Positions 26,552 to 39,050 are shown, numbered from the stretch's first letter. The stretch is DNA of 64,000 bases from Streptacidiphilus carbonis (GCF_000787775.1 NZ_BBPM01000023.1:52523-116522); one strand, 5' to 3'. Numbers and translations are program-made. The notes: generated from the sequence alone by a model not told the origin.

Positions 26552-26583
26552 CAGGCGCCTGCCGGGTCTCCGGCGGGCGCCTG
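26552..26583. terminator. Bidirectional terminator between convergent genes
   Basis: CAGGCGCCTGCCGG and CCGGCGGGCGCCTG form a 14-bp stem with one G-T pair around a 4-base loop, placed between the DinB-like gene and the end of lepA. Confidence 0.7.
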
Positions 26584-26611
26584 CTTCCGTGCCTGTGGCT
26601 GGTCCGTGCGG

Positions 26612-28483
26612 CTACTTCTTCTTCTCGGAGGGAGCGTCGGCGTCCGTCGACAGCGCCGCGATGAAGGCCTCCTGCGGGACCTCGACCCGGCCGACCATCT
26701 TCATCCGCTTCTTGCCCTCCTTCTGCTTCTCCAGCAGCTTCCGCTTACGGGAGATGTCACCGCCGTAGCACTTGGCGAGGACGTCCTTGCGGATGGCGCG
26801 GACCGTCTCACGGGCGATGACGCGCGAGCCGATGGCGGCCTGGATCGGCACCTCGAACTGCTGGCGCGGGATCAGCTTCTGCAGCTTCCCGGCCATCATC
26901 ACGCCGTAGTTGTAGGCCTTGTCCTTGTGCACCACGGCGGAGAAGGCGTCCACCGCGTCGCCGTGCAGCAGGATGTCGACCTTGACCAGGTCGGCGCTCT
27001 GCTCGCCGATCGGCTCGTAGTCGAAGGAGCCGTAGCCGCGGGTCTTGGACTTCAGCTGGTCGAAGAAGTCGAAGACGATCTCGGCCAGGGGGAGCGTGTA
27101 GCGCAGCTCCACCCGGTCCTCGGAGAGATAGTCCATGCCCTGCAGATTGCCGCGCCGGGCCTGGCACAGCTCCATGATCGCGCCGACGAACTCGTTGGGC
27201 GCCAGGATGGTGCCGCGCACCACCGGCTCGTTGACCTCGGTGATCTTGCCGCCGGGGAACTCGCTGGGGTTGGTGACGGTGATCTCGCTGCCGTCCTCCA
27301 TGACCACCCGGTAGACCACGTTCGGCGCGGTGGAGATCAGGTCCAGGTTGAACTCGCGCTCGAGCCGCTCGCGGATGATCTCCAGGTGCAGCAGGCCGAG
27401 GAAACCGCAGCGGTAGCCGAAGCCCAGGGCCACCGAGGTCTCCGGCTCGTAGACCAGCGCGGCGTCGTTCAGCCGCAGCTTGTCCAGGGCGTCGCGGAGG
27501 AGCGGGTAGTCGGAGCCGTCCAGCGGGTAGAGCCCGGAGAACACCATCGGCCGCGGGTCCTTGTAGCCGCCCAGCGGCTCGGTGGCGCCCTTGTGCATCG
27601 AGGTGATGGTGTCACCCACCTTGGACTGCCGGACGTCCTTCACCCCGGTGATGATGTAGCCGACCTCGCCCACGCCCAGGCCGTCCGCGACCTTGGGCTC
27701 CGGGGAGATCACCCCGATCTCCAGCAGCTCGTGGGTGGCGCCGGTGGACATCATCTGGATGCGCTCGCGCTTGGTGAGCTCGCCGTCGACCACCCTGACG
27801 TAGGTGACCACGCCGCGGTAGGTGTCGTAGACCGAGTCGAAGATCATCGCGCGGGCCGGGGCGTTCTTGACGCCGACCGGGGCCGGGACCTTCTTGACCA
27901 CCTCGTCCAGGATCGCCTCGACGCCCAGCCCGGTCTTGGCACTGGCCAGCAGTACGTCCTCGGGCTCGCAGCCGATGATCCGGGCCAGCTCCTCGGCGTA
28001 CTTCTCCGGCTGGGCGGCCGGCAGGTCGATCTTGTTGAGCACCGGGATGATGGTGAGGTCGTTCTCCAGCGCCAGGTAGAGGTTGGCGAGAGTCTGCGCC
28101 TCGATGCCCTGGGCCGCGTCCACCACCAGCAGGGTGCCCTCGCAGGCCGCCAGCGACCGGGACACCTCATAGGTGAAGTCGACGTGGCCCGGCGTGTCGA
28201 TCATGTTGAGGATGTGCGTGCTGCCCTGCTGCTCGCCGCTGAGCGGGGCCCAGGGGAGGCGCACCGCCTGCGACTTGATGGTGATCCCGCGCTCGCGCTC
28301 GATGTCCATCCGGTCGAGGTACTGGGCACGCATCTGCCGCGGGTCGACGACGCCGGTGATCTGCAGCATCCGGTCGGCGAGCGTGGACTTGCCGTGGTCG
28401 ATGTGGGCGATGATGCAGAAGTTGCGGATCAGCGCCGGGTCGGTGCGGCTGGGCTCCGGGACGTTGACGGGGATGGCGGGCAC
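26612..28483 (-). CDS. lepA: Elongation factor 4 (back-translocase GTPase LepA)
   Basis: 623 residues. G-domain motifs are complete: AHIDHGKST (about 26-34), RGIT, DTPGH, NKID and SAKTG. The domains that follow, including the LepA-specific C-terminal region ending in [16 protein letters not shown], match the family throughout. It binds ribosomes and remodels stalled or mistranslocated complexes. The GTG start at 28483 gives a slightly longer N-terminus than in E. coli, normal in actinobacteria. It is divergent from a monooxygenase-like gene and convergent with the DinB-like gene. Core backbone gene. Confidence 0.97.
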   Translation of the reverse strand: MPAIPVNVPEPSRTDPALIRNFCIIAHIDHGKSTLADRMLQITGVVDPRQMRAQYLDRMDIERERGITIKSQAVRLPWAPLSGEQQGSTHILNMIDTPGHVDFTYEVSRSLAACEGTLLVVDAAQGIEAQTLANLYLALENDLTIIPVLNKIDLPAAQPEKYAEELARIIGCEPEDVLLASAKTGLGVEAILDEVVKKVPAPVGVKNAPARAMIFDSVYDTYRGVVTYVRVVDGELTKRERIQMMSTGATHELLEIGVISPEPKVADGLGVGEVGYIITGVKDVRQSKVGDTITSMHKGATEPLGGYKDPRPMVFSGLYPLDGSDYPLLRDALDKLRLNDAALVYEPETSVALGFGYRCGFLGLLHLEIIRERLEREFNLDLISTAPNVVYRVVMEDGSEITVTNPSEFPGGKITEVNEPVVRGTILAPNEFVGAIMELCQARRGNLQGMDYLSEDRVELRYTLPLAEIVFDFFDQLKSKTRGYGSFDYEPIGEQSADLVKVDILLHGDAVDAFSAVVHKDKAYNYGVMMAGKLQKLIPRQQFEVPIQAAIGSRVIARETVRAIRKDVLAKCYGGDISRKRKLLEKQKEGKKRMKMVGRVEVPQEAFIAALSTDADAPSEKKK

Positions 28484-28641
28484 TCAGGATCCAATGGTGT
28501 CGGTGGCGAGAGAGCAAGAGGCTAGCGATTGCGACTGCCCCCATCGTCCCATGACCGGGGACCCCGGCGCTCATGCGCTCCCGGGCGGCCCGTACGGGGG
28601 CGCCGCGCGGGATCCGGACGGGATGGGGCAGGATCCGGGCC

Positions 28642-28950
28642 ATGATCCTCGAATCCGCACGGCTGGACGTCGTCCCGGGCCGGGAGGAGGCGTTCCTCGC
28701 CGACTTCCGCCGGGCCCGCCCGCTGATCGCCGCCCAGCGCGGCTTCCTGGCCCTGAGACTGCTGCCCTGCCTGGACGAGGGGCGCCGCTCGCGCTTCCTG
28801 CTCCAGGTGGAGTGGGAGCGCCTGGAGGACCACACCGAGGGCTTCCGCCGCTCCGCCGAGTACCCGGAGTGGGGCCGGCTGCTGCACCCCTACTACGACC
28901 CCTTCCCGCTGGTCGAGCACTACGGCGAACCGATCCCCGGTCTGGACTGA
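28642..28950 (+). CDS. Antibiotic-biosynthesis-monooxygenase (ABM) domain protein
   Basis: 102 residues from the ATG at 28642. A single dimeric alpha/beta ABM domain: LESARLDVVPGREEAFLADF, GFLALRLLP, FLLQVEWERLEDHTEGFRRS. Such proteins are small cofactor-free oxygenases or haem-degrading-like stress proteins; no specific reaction can be assigned. It lies between lepA and rpsT, as in related genomes. Confidence 0.82.
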   Translation: MILESARLDVVPGREEAFLADFRRARPLIAAQRGFLALRLLPCLDEGRRSRFLLQVEWERLEDHTEGFRRSAEYPEWGRLLHPYYDPFPLVEHYGEPIPGLD

Positions 28951-28955
28951 CCGGT

Positions 28956-28985
28956 TTGGGCCGAGCCCCGAACGGCTGATAGCCT
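28956..28985 (+). promoter_or_regulatory. Probable rpsT promoter
   Basis: TTGGGC (28956-28961) and TAGCCT (28980-28985) with an 18-bp spacer, giving a roughly 100-base leader before rpsT. The -35 box is weak. Confidence 0.35.
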
Positions 28986-29092
28986 GGGCCACCGCGTCTG
29001 CGATACCTCATGCCCTCGGGGCGGGGGTGAGCGGACGCGACTGCAGCACAGACAACCCAGCACAACCAATCGACCCAGACTGAGGCTATTTC

Positions 29093-29359
29093 GTGGCGAA
29101 CATCAAGTCCCAGATCAAGCGCATCAAGACCAACGAGAAGGCTCGTCAGCGCAACAAGGCTGTCAAGTCCTCGCTGAAGACCGCGATCCGCAAGGCCCGT
29201 GAGGCCGTGGAGGCCGGCGACTTCGAGAAGGCCACCGCGCTGACCCGTGAGGCCAACAAGAAGCTCGACAAGGCCGCCAGCAAGGGTGTCATCCACAAGA
29301 ACCAGGCCGCCAACAAGAAGTCGGCGCTCAGCGCCAAGGTCTCGGCTCTCCAGGGCTGA
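29093..29359 (+). CDS. rpsT: 30S ribosomal protein S20
   Basis: 88 residues, strongly basic and helical, starting [20 protein letters not shown] as in all S20 proteins. It binds 16S rRNA in the 30S body. Start is GTG at 29093. Codon use is the strongly biased type of a highly expressed gene. The long leader could allow autoregulation by S20, as known in E. coli, but no structure proves it here. Confidence 0.97.
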   Translation: MANIKSQIKRIKTNEKARQRNKAVKSSLKTAIRKAREAVEAGDFEKATALTREANKKLDKAASKGVIHKNQAANKKSALSAKVSALQG

Positions 29360-29550
29360 CACTCCCTGCTTTGATCTGCCTTTTTTGATCAGCAAAGGCC
29401 GGAACGGCCCAGCGGTCCCTCTCAACCGCACCGTCCCGACCCGTCGCACGGAACCCGTCCGGCCCTCTACCCGGACCCCGTACGACATCTGCACCGCACG
29501 CGGCCTGCGTTCGCCACGCGGGTGCGGTGCCGTTTGAAGGCTTCAGACGA

Positions 29551-29589
29551 CACGAAGGCCCCCACCTCATCGAGGTGGGGGCCTTCGTG
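29551..29589. terminator. Strong bidirectional terminator between rpsT and holA
   Basis: A perfect 18-bp stem, CACGAAGGCCCCCACCTC with its exact complement, around an ATC loop. It separates convergent rpsT and holA. The 190 bp between rpsT and the hairpin hold a T6 run and an imperfect hairpin (near 29359-29395) but no gene. Confidence 0.85.
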
Positions 29590-29622
29590 CTGTGGTGTGC
29601 GGCCCGGTGCGGTGGGTGCTGC

Positions 29623-30606
29623 TCAGCGTTGGGAGCGGGCGGCGCGGGAGACCGCTACGACGCACTGTTCGAGGGCGTAGGCCGGATCGCCGGAGCCGCC
29701 CTTGACGGCGGCGTCGGCGTCGGCGATGGCGCGGAGGGCTGCGGCGACGCCGTCCCCGCTCCAGCCGCGGAGCTGCTGGCGGACCCGGTCGATCTTCCAC
29801 GGCGGCATGCCCAGCTCGCGGGCCAGGTCGCCGGGGCGCATGCCGCGGTCCGCGGTGGCGACCCGGCCGATCGAGCGGACTCCCGAGGCCAGGGCGAAGA
29901 CGATGCCGGTGGGCTTCTCCCCCACCGCCAGGGCCCAGCGCAGCTGGCCCAGCGCCTCGGCGGTGCGGCCGGTGACGGCCAGGTCCGCGACCTGGAAGCC
30001 GGAGGACTCGGCGCGGCCGGTGTAGTACCGGGCGACGACGGTCTCGTCGATGGTGCCCTCGGTGTCGGCGGCCAGCTGGCTGCAGGCCGAGGCCAGCTCG
30101 CGCAGGTCGCTGCCGACCGCGTCCAGCAGCGCCTTGCAGGCGTCCTCGCTGGCCGAGCGCCCGGTCGCCCGGAACTCGGCGCGGACGAAGGCCAGCTTCT
30201 CGGCCGGCTTGGTGAGCTTGGGACAGGTGACCTCGCGGGCCCCCGCCTTCTTGGCCGCGTCCAGCAGGGCCTTGCCCTTGGCCCCGCCGGCGTGCACCAG
30301 GACCAGCATCACCTCGGGGGCCGGGTCGTCCAGGTAGGCCTTGACCTCCTTGACGGTGTCGGCGGCGAGGTCCTGCGCGGCCCGGACGACGATCACCTTG
30401 CGCTCGGAGAACAGCGACGGGCTGGTCAGCTCGCTGAGCATGCCGGGTTGCAGCGCCCCGGGCTGCAGGTCCCGTACGTCGGTGTCCGGGTCGGCCTGGC
30501 GGGCGGCGGTCGTGGCCTGCGCGACGGCGCGGTCGAGCAGCAGCTCCTCCTGGCCGACGACTACCGTCAGCGGGGCGAGCAGGTCTTCAGTCGGTTTCTT
30601 GGCCAT
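29623..30606 (-). CDS. holA: DNA polymerase III delta subunit
   Basis: 327 residues, normal for actinobacterial HolA. It opens with LTVVVGQEELLLDRAV, the family N-terminus, and has the AAA+-like arrangement without Walker motifs, ending in the collar domain (RSIGRVATADRG, ELGMPPWKIDRVRQQLRGW). It opens the beta clamp during loading. It is the last gene of the comEA-comEC-(small ORF)-holA run on the minus strand and ends at a strong terminator. Confidence 0.94.
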   Translation of the reverse strand: MAKKPTEDLLAPLTVVVGQEELLLDRAVAQATTAARQADPDTDVRDLQPGALQPGMLSELTSPSLFSERKVIVVRAAQDLAADTVKEVKAYLDDPAPEVMLVLVHAGGAKGKALLDAAKKAGAREVTCPKLTKPAEKLAFVRAEFRATGRSASEDACKALLDAVGSDLRELASACSQLAADTEGTIDETVVARYYTGRAESSGFQVADLAVTGRTAEALGQLRWALAVGEKPTGIVFALASGVRSIGRVATADRGMRPGDLARELGMPPWKIDRVRQQLRGWSGDGVAAALRAIADADAAVKGGSGDPAYALEQCVVAVSRAARSQR

Positions 30607-30657
30607 CGCGGACCAGACTATCGGCCGCCACCGACAGCCCCGCTCGGCTCCCGGCCG

Positions 30658-30939
30658 TCACTCCGGCTGATACCCCTCCAGCCACCCGTCCTCGGCCGAC
30701 GCCAGTGCGTCGAGCCCGGCCGCAGTCAGCGCCGCGGGCAGCGGCGGCTGCAGCACCACCAGCCACTGCGCGTCCTCCGCGTCGTCCTCCCCCGCCAGCG
30801 CCTCCCGGTGCAGCTCGGGCTCCGGCAACGACGGGTGCTCCTCGCTCAGCCGCTCGGCGACGGCCTCGGCGGCATCGCGGTCGGGAAGCACCAGGACGAA
30901 GGGGTCGTGATCGTTCTGCACCCCGGAATTATCGCTCAT
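30658..30939 (-). CDS. Conserved small acidic protein overlapping comEC
   Basis: 93 residues, very acidic (many Asp/Glu), with no membrane segment or known motif. The ATG at 30939 overlaps the end of comEC by 11 bp; an in-frame GTG (residue 7) is an alternative start. The shape VLVLPDRDAAEAVAERLSEE then AQWLVVLQPP suggests a small alpha/beta fold. Function unknown. Its place between comEC and holA in one run suggests co-transcription. Confidence 0.7.
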   Translation of the reverse strand: MSDNSGVQNDHDPFVLVLPDRDAAEAVAERLSEEHPSLPEPELHREALAGEDDAEDAQWLVVLQPPLPAALTAAGLDALASAEDGWLEGYQPE

Positions 30940-33355
30940 GGGTGGTGACGGACATGTGGCCGCCGGTGTCGAGGACGGCGAGGTCGCCCTGGAGGTCGGT
31001 GCGCAGGACGGTGGCGCCGAGGGTGTGGAGCAGGGAGAGGGTGGCCGGGGCCGGGTGGCCGTAGGAGTTGCCGACGCCGCAGGAGATCAGCGCGACGCGG
31101 GGGGAGAGAGCGCGGAGCAGGTCGGCGTCCTGCTTGGCGGAGCCGTGGTGGGCGACCTTGAGGACGTCCACGTGGCGCAGGCCGGGGTAGGCGTCGAGGT
31201 GGTCCAGGAGGCGCGACTGGGCCGGGGGCTCCAGGTCGCCGAGGAAGGCCATGCGCAGCCCCGGGGCGGTCACCAGCAGCGCGACGCTGGCGTTGTTGGG
31301 GCCGCGGACGGCGGAGTCCGTCGGGCCGTCCGGCCACAGCACCTGCCAGTGCAGCTCACCCAGGCTGCGGCGCTCGCCGACCGCCGCGGTGAGCAGCGGG
31401 ACCCGCGCCTGGCCGGCCCAGCGGCGGACCCTGGCCCACTCGCCGGGAGGGTCCTGGCTGGGGGTCGCCTCGATGGCGCCCACCTGCCGGTCGTGGAGCA
31501 CCCCGGGCAGGCCCTCGACGTGGTCCGCGTGATCGTGCGTCAGCAGCAGCAGCGGGACCCGGACCACCCCCAGGTCGCGCAGGCACTGGTCGACCGGGCG
31601 CGGGTCCGGGCCGGTGTCGATGACCAGCGCCGTGCCCGGGCCGGCCGAGACGACGACCGCGTCGCCCTGCCCCACCGAGCACATGACGACCCGCCAGTGG
31701 TCCGGCGGCCAGCCGGTGACCAGCCGGGTCAGCGGCGCCGGTCGCAGCAGCACCGCCAGCAGCGACAGCGCAAGGAGTGCGGCGACCAGGCGGTTGCGGA
31801 GTACGGGCAGGCAGGCCGCCGCGGCGCAGGTCACGGCGACCAGCAGGGCCGCACCGCCCCAGCCGCCGGGCCAGGCCAGCTCCGCGCCGGGCAGCGCGGC
31901 GGCGAAGCGGGCCAGCGAGACGATCCAGTCCGCCGGGAAGGAGGCCAGCCAGGCCAGGAACTCGGCTGCTGCCATCCATACCGGGGCGACGGCCAGCGCG
32001 GCGAAGCCCAGCAAAGTGGCCGGGGCGACCGCCGCCTCGGCCAGCAGATTGCACGGGACGGCCACCAGGCTCACCCGCGCCGCCTTCACCACCAGCAGCG
32101 GGCCGCACAGTGCCTGCGCGGACGCCGCGCAGGCCACCGCCTCGGCGAGCCGGGGCGGCCAGCCGCGCCTGGTCAGGGCCTCGGCCCAGCGCGGGCCCAG
32201 GGTCAGCAGTCCGGCCGTGGCCATGGCCGAGAGGGCGAAGCCGTAGGACAGCGCCAGCCACGGGTCGACCAGCATCAGCAGCAGTGTCGCCCCCGCGAGC
32301 GCGGCCAGCGGGGCCGCCCTGCGGCCGGTGGCCAGCGCCAGCAGCATGATCAGGCCGGTGGCGGCGGCGCGCAGCACGCTGGGGTCCGGCCGGCAGAGGA
32401 TCACGAACCCCACCGTCAGCGCCGCACCGCAGCCGGCCGTGAACCGCAGCGGCAGCCCCGCCCGGGCGGCCAGCCCGCCGCGTTCCGCCGTCCTCGCCCG
32501 GGCCGCCGCACCGACCAGCAGCACCAGGACGATCGACAGGTTGGCGCCGGAGACGGCGGTGATGTGCGCCAGGTCGGTCGCCTGGAAGGCCTCCTGCAGC
32601 TCCGCCGGCAGTGCGCTGGTGTCACCCACCACCAGGCCCGGCAGCAGCGCCCTGGGGTCCGGGTCCAGCGGCCGGACCGCAGAGCGGAGGCCGGTCCGCA
32701 GCGACCCGGCCGCCCGCTGTACCGCGTCCGGGCCGGCCACCACCTCCGGTGGTCCGCGCACCACCAGCAGCGCCGCGACGTCCCCGCCGTCCACCGCGCG
32801 CAGCCGTCCGGAGACCACCAGCCGGGTGGACGGCAGCAGCGCCGACCAGCGACCGGAGTCCGGGCCCTCGGCCAGCACCGTGACGGGTGTTCGCACCGAC
32901 ATGCCCTCGACCCGGTCGACGGTCGCCCGGACCACGACATACGGCGCCGCGCCGCCGCCCGCGCCCTCCCGGGGATCCCGGGTGACCGTCAGCCGCACCG
33001 CCACCGCGGCCTGACGCCTCGCCAGCCCCGGCAGCGGCCCCCGGTGCAGGTCGGCCGTGGCCAGGGTCGAGGCCAGCCCGGCGGCGCCGACGCTCAGCAG
33101 CAGCGCGGCGGCCTGACGGCCCCGCGGACCGTGCCCCGGCCACCGCAGCAGCACCGCCCCGCAGGCGGTCACCAGCACCCCGCCGACCAGCCACAACGCG
33201 CCGGCGGGAGCCGTCTTCAGCACAACGGCCGTCGTCGCCCACACCACCAGCGCCGGGCCGACCAACCGCAGGTCGGGCAGCGGCCGCTGCTGCTGCTCCG
33301 CTGCGGCGCCATCGCCATCGCCATCGCCACCGCCCCCGCCCCCGCCCCCGTTCAC
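30929..33355 (-). CDS. comEC: ComEC/Rec2-family DNA-uptake channel with metallo-beta-lactamase domain
   Basis: 808 residues. About ten membrane helices in the competence domain (roughly 30-530, with LAHITAVSGANLSIVLVLL, the Competence signature). A C-terminal metallo-beta-lactamase domain has the metal motif THDHADH, the later GDLEPPAQ and the AHHGS motif. In competent bacteria the protein passes single-stranded DNA through the membrane; Streptomyces carry it without known natural competence, so its role here is uncertain. The N-terminus is odd: a run of eight Gly and then Asp-Gly repeats, encoded by hexanucleotide repeats. GTG start; 4-bp overlap with comEA. Confidence 0.93.
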   Translation of the reverse strand: MNGGGGGGGGDGDGDGAAAEQQQRPLPDLRLVGPALVVWATTAVVLKTAPAGALWLVGGVLVTACGAVLLRWPGHGPRGRQAAALLLSVGAAGLASTLATADLHRGPLPGLARRQAAVAVRLTVTRDPREGAGGGAAPYVVVRATVDRVEGMSVRTPVTVLAEGPDSGRWSALLPSTRLVVSGRLRAVDGGDVAALLVVRGPPEVVAGPDAVQRAAGSLRTGLRSAVRPLDPDPRALLPGLVVGDTSALPAELQEAFQATDLAHITAVSGANLSIVLVLLVGAAARARTAERGGLAARAGLPLRFTAGCGAALTVGFVILCRPDPSVLRAAATGLIMLLALATGRRAAPLAALAGATLLLMLVDPWLALSYGFALSAMATAGLLTLGPRWAEALTRRGWPPRLAEAVACAASAQALCGPLLVVKAARVSLVAVPCNLLAEAAVAPATLLGFAALAVAPVWMAAAEFLAWLASFPADWIVSLARFAAALPGAELAWPGGWGGAALLVAVTCAAAACLPVLRNRLVAALLALSLLAVLLRPAPLTRLVTGWPPDHWRVVMCSVGQGDAVVVSAGPGTALVIDTGPDPRPVDQCLRDLGVVRVPLLLLTHDHADHVEGLPGVLHDRQVGAIEATPSQDPPGEWARVRRWAGQARVPLLTAAVGERRSLGELHWQVLWPDGPTDSAVRGPNNASVALLVTAPGLRMAFLGDLEPPAQSRLLDHLDAYPGLRHVDVLKVAHHGSAKQDADLLRALSPRVALISCGVGNSYGHPAPATLSLLHTLGATVLRTDLQGDLAVLDTGGHMSVTTHER

Positions 33356-34221
33356 GGCTGGAGCTTGGCGCGCAGATCGGCCAGCCGTCGCTCGCCGAAG
33401 CCACTGACCTTGCGCAGTTGGTCGACCGAGGTGAACCCGCCGTGCTGGTCCCGGTACTGGACGATCCGCTGGGCCAGCACCGGTCCGATGCCGGGCAGCT
33501 GGTCCAACTGCTCGACCGTGGCCGAGTTCAGGCTGAGCGGACCGGCCGGCTTGCCCGCGGAACCGCCGGCGGCGGCCGCCGGGGCGGCGCCGACGATGAT
33601 CTCCTCGCCGTCGTTGAGCCGGCGCGCCAGATTCAGACCGGTCAGATCCGTGCCCGGTGCCGCTCCCCCGGCGGCTTTCAGCGCGTCCTGGACCCGCGCC
33701 CCGGCCGGGAGGGTCCGCACGCCGGGCTCCCGGACCCGCCCGGCGACGTCCACGATCACCCCGCCGCCGGCCGCTGCCGAGGGCGACAGTGCCGCCGCCG
33801 ACGGCTCGGACGAGAGCGGCGGTGACAGCGAGGCCCCGGCGCTCGCCTCGGCCGTCGGCACGGCGACCGGCTCGGGGCGCCCGGCCCAGAACTGCTGCGC
33901 GCCGTAGCCGAGACCGAGCACCAGCAGCACCGACAGGCCGACCACGGCCCGGCGGTCCAGGTCCAGCCGCTCCTGCACGGCCAGCGGCAGCCGACGCCGA
34001 GCCGGCACCGGCCCGGGCGCCGGCCCGGGCGAAGGCCCGGGCGAAGGCACCGGCCCAGGTCCTGCCGCCGCCATCGGCGTCGCCGTCGCAGCCGCCACCG
34101 GCGCCCGCGCCGTTGTCTCGTCCTCCCGTCCGCGCCCCCTGGGCGCAGGTTCGAACAGCGTGTCCATCCGCTGTCGCACCAGCTGTGTCGTGGTGTCCCG
34201 GTCCCGCGTCAAGGTCCTCAT
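33352..34221 (-). CDS. comEA: ComEA-like helix-hairpin-helix DNA-binding protein
   Basis: 289 residues. A Pro/Gly-rich cytoplasmic N-terminus (period-12 DNA repeat near 34015-34060), one membrane helix (VVGLSVLLVLGLGYGAQQF, about 95-113), an Ala/Ser linker, an SLBB domain (VIVDVAGRVREPGVRTLPAG, about 155-215) and two helix-hairpin-helix motifs at the C-terminus (LNSATVEQLDQLPGIGPVLA, then SVDQLRKVSGFGERRLADL). It should bind double-stranded DNA outside the membrane and hand it to ComEC. The long extra N-terminal region is typical of actinobacteria. Confidence 0.92.
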   Translation of the reverse strand: MRTLTRDRDTTTQLVRQRMDTLFEPAPRGRGREDETTARAPVAAATATPMAAAGPGPVPSPGPSPGPAPGPVPARRRLPLAVQERLDLDRRAVVGLSVLLVLGLGYGAQQFWAGRPEPVAVPTAEASAGASLSPPLSSEPSAAALSPSAAAGGGVIVDVAGRVREPGVRTLPAGARVQDALKAAGGAAPGTDLTGLNLARRLNDGEEIIVGAAPAAAAGGSAGKPAGPLSLNSATVEQLDQLPGIGPVLAQRIVQYRDQHGGFTSVDQLRKVSGFGERRLADLRAKLQP

Positions 34222-34336
34222 GGCGCCGACGCTAGACCTGCGGAGGCCGCCCGCCGCACGGTTGCTGACGCCCTGTGGACAAACCGGGGGATGGGGAAAA
34301 GCCGCTCACCCGCAGGGGTGAACACCCAGGCTGGAA

Positions 34337-35176
34337 TCAGCGGGGAGAGACGACGACCGCCAGCAGTCCGGGCCCCACATGCGCCCCGATCACCGCGCCC
34401 ACCTCGCCGACGTACAGCTCGCCCAGACCGGGCACCCGTTCCCGCAGCCGCTCCGCGAGCTGCTGCGCCCCGGCCTCCGCCGCCAGATGATGCACCGCCA
34501 GATCGACCTCGCCGGTCCCGGCGTGCCGTATCGCTATCTCCTCCAGCCGCGCGATCGCCCGACTGGAGGTGCGCACCTTCTCCAGCGGTTCGATCCGGCC
34601 ACCGGAGATGTGCAGCAGCGGCTTGACGGCCAGCGCCGACCCCAGCATCGCCTGGGCCGCGCCGATCCGTCCGCCGCGCCGCAGGTACTCCAGGGTGTTC
34701 ACGTAGAAGAACCCGGCGGTCGCCCCGGCCCGCTTCTCCGCGGCGGTGGCGGCCTCGTCGACGCCGCCGCCGCGCTCGGCCACCTCGGCGGCGGCCAGCA
34801 CGCAGTACCCGAGTGCCATGGCGACCATCCGGGTGTCCACCACCCGCACCGGAATGTCCGCCGCCTCCGCCGCCAGCACCGCCGCCTGGTAGGTGCCGGA
34901 CAGCTCCGCCGACAGATGCACCGACACCACGCCCTCGGCACCCCGTCGGGCTGCGGCCCGATAGGCCGCCGCGAAGGCCTCCGGGTTCGGGCGCGATGTC
35001 GTGACGTGCACCTTCTTCCGCAGGGCCTCCGCCACGTCGCCTGGGCTGACCTCGACGCCCTCCTGCAGCACCCGGTCGCCCACCACCACGCTCAGCGGCA
35101 CCACGTCGATGCCGTGCCGCGCCACCACCTCGTCGGAGAGATAGGCGGTGGAATCGGTGACCAGAGCGACGGGCAT
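34337..35176 (-). CDS. DegV-family fatty-acid-binding protein
   Basis: 279 residues. Starts VALVTDSTAYLSDEVVARHG with the family's DST motif, followed by VHVTTSRPNPEAF (TSQPS-like motif), SAELSGTYQAA and the YLRRGGRIG motif. DegV/FakB proteins hold a fatty acid for phosphorylation by FakA; whether this one does so is not known. ATG at 35176. It sits between comEA and a small membrane protein, as in related genomes. Confidence 0.92.
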   Translation of the reverse strand: MPVALVTDSTAYLSDEVVARHGIDVVPLSVVVGDRVLQEGVEVSPGDVAEALRKKVHVTTSRPNPEAFAAAYRAAARRGAEGVVSVHLSAELSGTYQAAVLAAEAADIPVRVVDTRMVAMALGYCVLAAAEVAERGGGVDEAATAAEKRAGATAGFFYVNTLEYLRRGGRIGAAQAMLGSALAVKPLLHISGGRIEPLEKVRTSSRAIARLEEIAIRHAGTGEVDLAVHHLAAEAGAQQLAERLRERVPGLGELYVGEVGAVIGAHVGPGLLAVVVSPR

Positions 35177-35235
35177 ATCGGGGAGATTACCTGCCAGGAC
35201 CTACCAGGGACAGGGCCGAAACCCCTGTTGACAGC

Positions 35236-35811
35236 TCAGCCCGGAAGGCGCTTCGCCGTCGCGTCCTCGACCGGCGCCCAGTGCCGCAGCGCCCCGGCCT
35301 CGGCCTCGCACTCCTCCCCCAACCGCAGCAGGTCCTCGTCCGCGAACCGGTGCAGCCGGTCCTGCGCGGCCCAGCGCAGCGAGGAGGCCAGATGCACGAT
35401 CCGCTCGCCCCGCTCCTTCGCCACCGCGAACCTCGCCTCGACCCTTCCCGGCTCGGGCTCCCGCTCCAGCAACCGCAGTTCCCCGTCCAGGACGGAGGCG
35501 TGCCCCTCCAGTCGGCCGAGCAGTGCCATCGCGTCGACCAGCTGCGGGTCATCGGCCGAGCCGGCCTCCAGCACCCGGCGTGAGGCCGCCAGCGCTCCCC
35601 TGACCTCGGCCCGCAGCGCGGACACCTGTCCCTGCACCCCGCCCCTGGTCAGCGATCTGGCCTTGATCCCGACGTCCTCGACGGCCCGCCGGGCCTGCGG
35701 GGCGGCCTTCACCACAGCGCGCTTGGTCTTGACGACGGCCAGCGCCGCCACACCGACGACCGTGCCCGCCACCAGCACCAGCAGTCCGATCAGTACGAGC
35801 AGCAGTTCCAC
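35236..35811 (-). CDS. Conserved single-pass membrane protein with coiled-coil
   Basis: 191 residues. An N-terminal membrane helix (about 1-28, LLLVLIGLLVLVAGTVVGVAALA) is followed by a charged, largely helical body rich in Arg, Glu and Ala that probably forms a coiled coil. The GTG start at 35811 is supported by GGGAGGAG. Members are common in actinobacteria beside degV and leuS; function unknown. Confidence 0.78.
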   Translation of the reverse strand: MELLLVLIGLLVLVAGTVVGVAALAVVKTKRAVVKAAPQARRAVEDVGIKARSLTRGGVQGQVSALRAEVRGALAASRRVLEAGSADDPQLVDAMALLGRLEGHASVLDGELRLLEREPEPGRVEARFAVAKERGERIVHLASSLRWAAQDRLHRFADEDLLRLGEECEAEAGALRHWAPVEDATAKRLPG

Positions 35812-35905
35812 CGCGGTCTCCTCCCAAGGGGCTCTCCCCCACGGTAAGCCGCGACCGACCGGCCGCCTACCCGATCCGCCCCGAAGGCGGGGAAAGCCAG
35901 GGAAA

Positions 35906-35939
35906 GCTCAGGGGGACCCCGAACGGGGTCCCCCTGAGC
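35906..35939. terminator. leuS terminator
   Basis: A perfect 15-bp stem (GCTCAGGGGGACCCC and its complement) around GAAC, 44 bp past the leuS stop. Confidence 0.8.
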
Positions 35940-35982
35940 CGGGCGCTGATGAACCGGCTGATGAACCGGCCGATGCTGCGGA

Positions 35983-38892
<2,910 letters not shown>

Positions 38893-39003
38893 CGTCTTCA
38901 GACTCCATCAGGGGTTGCTCGCTGCCTACTGTTCCGACGGCCGACGGTTCCGCTCCCGTCCTCCGCGGAGTCACGGCCCGCTGCGCGCCGCCCACCTGGG
39001 GTC

Positions 39004-39040
39004 TGCGTGGGGGTACGGGGGTCGCTCCCCGGAAAATCGG
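39004..39040 (+). repeat. Dispersed GC-rich hairpin element, copy 1
   Basis: Core GGGGGTACGGGGGTCGC followed by CCCCGG and an A-rich tail. A second copy lies at 54964-55000 between rsfS and the LytR-like gene with the core GGGGTACGGGGGGTCGC. Similar GGGGTACGGGGG-type intergenic elements are widespread in Streptomyces genomes. Here it lies within the leuS leader, between the attenuator and the gene. Confidence 0.5.
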
Positions 39041-39050
39041 AGCAGAACGC

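Noticed and set aside
34015-34060. Tandem CCGGGCG-type repeat as a regulatory element
   Set aside because: It lies within comEA and simply encodes the Pro-Gly linker.
38893-39050. T-box riboswitch for leuS
   Set aside because: An AGGTGG word is present on the minus strand, but the conserved T-box sequence and specifier stem are absent; the leader-peptide attenuator explains the region better.
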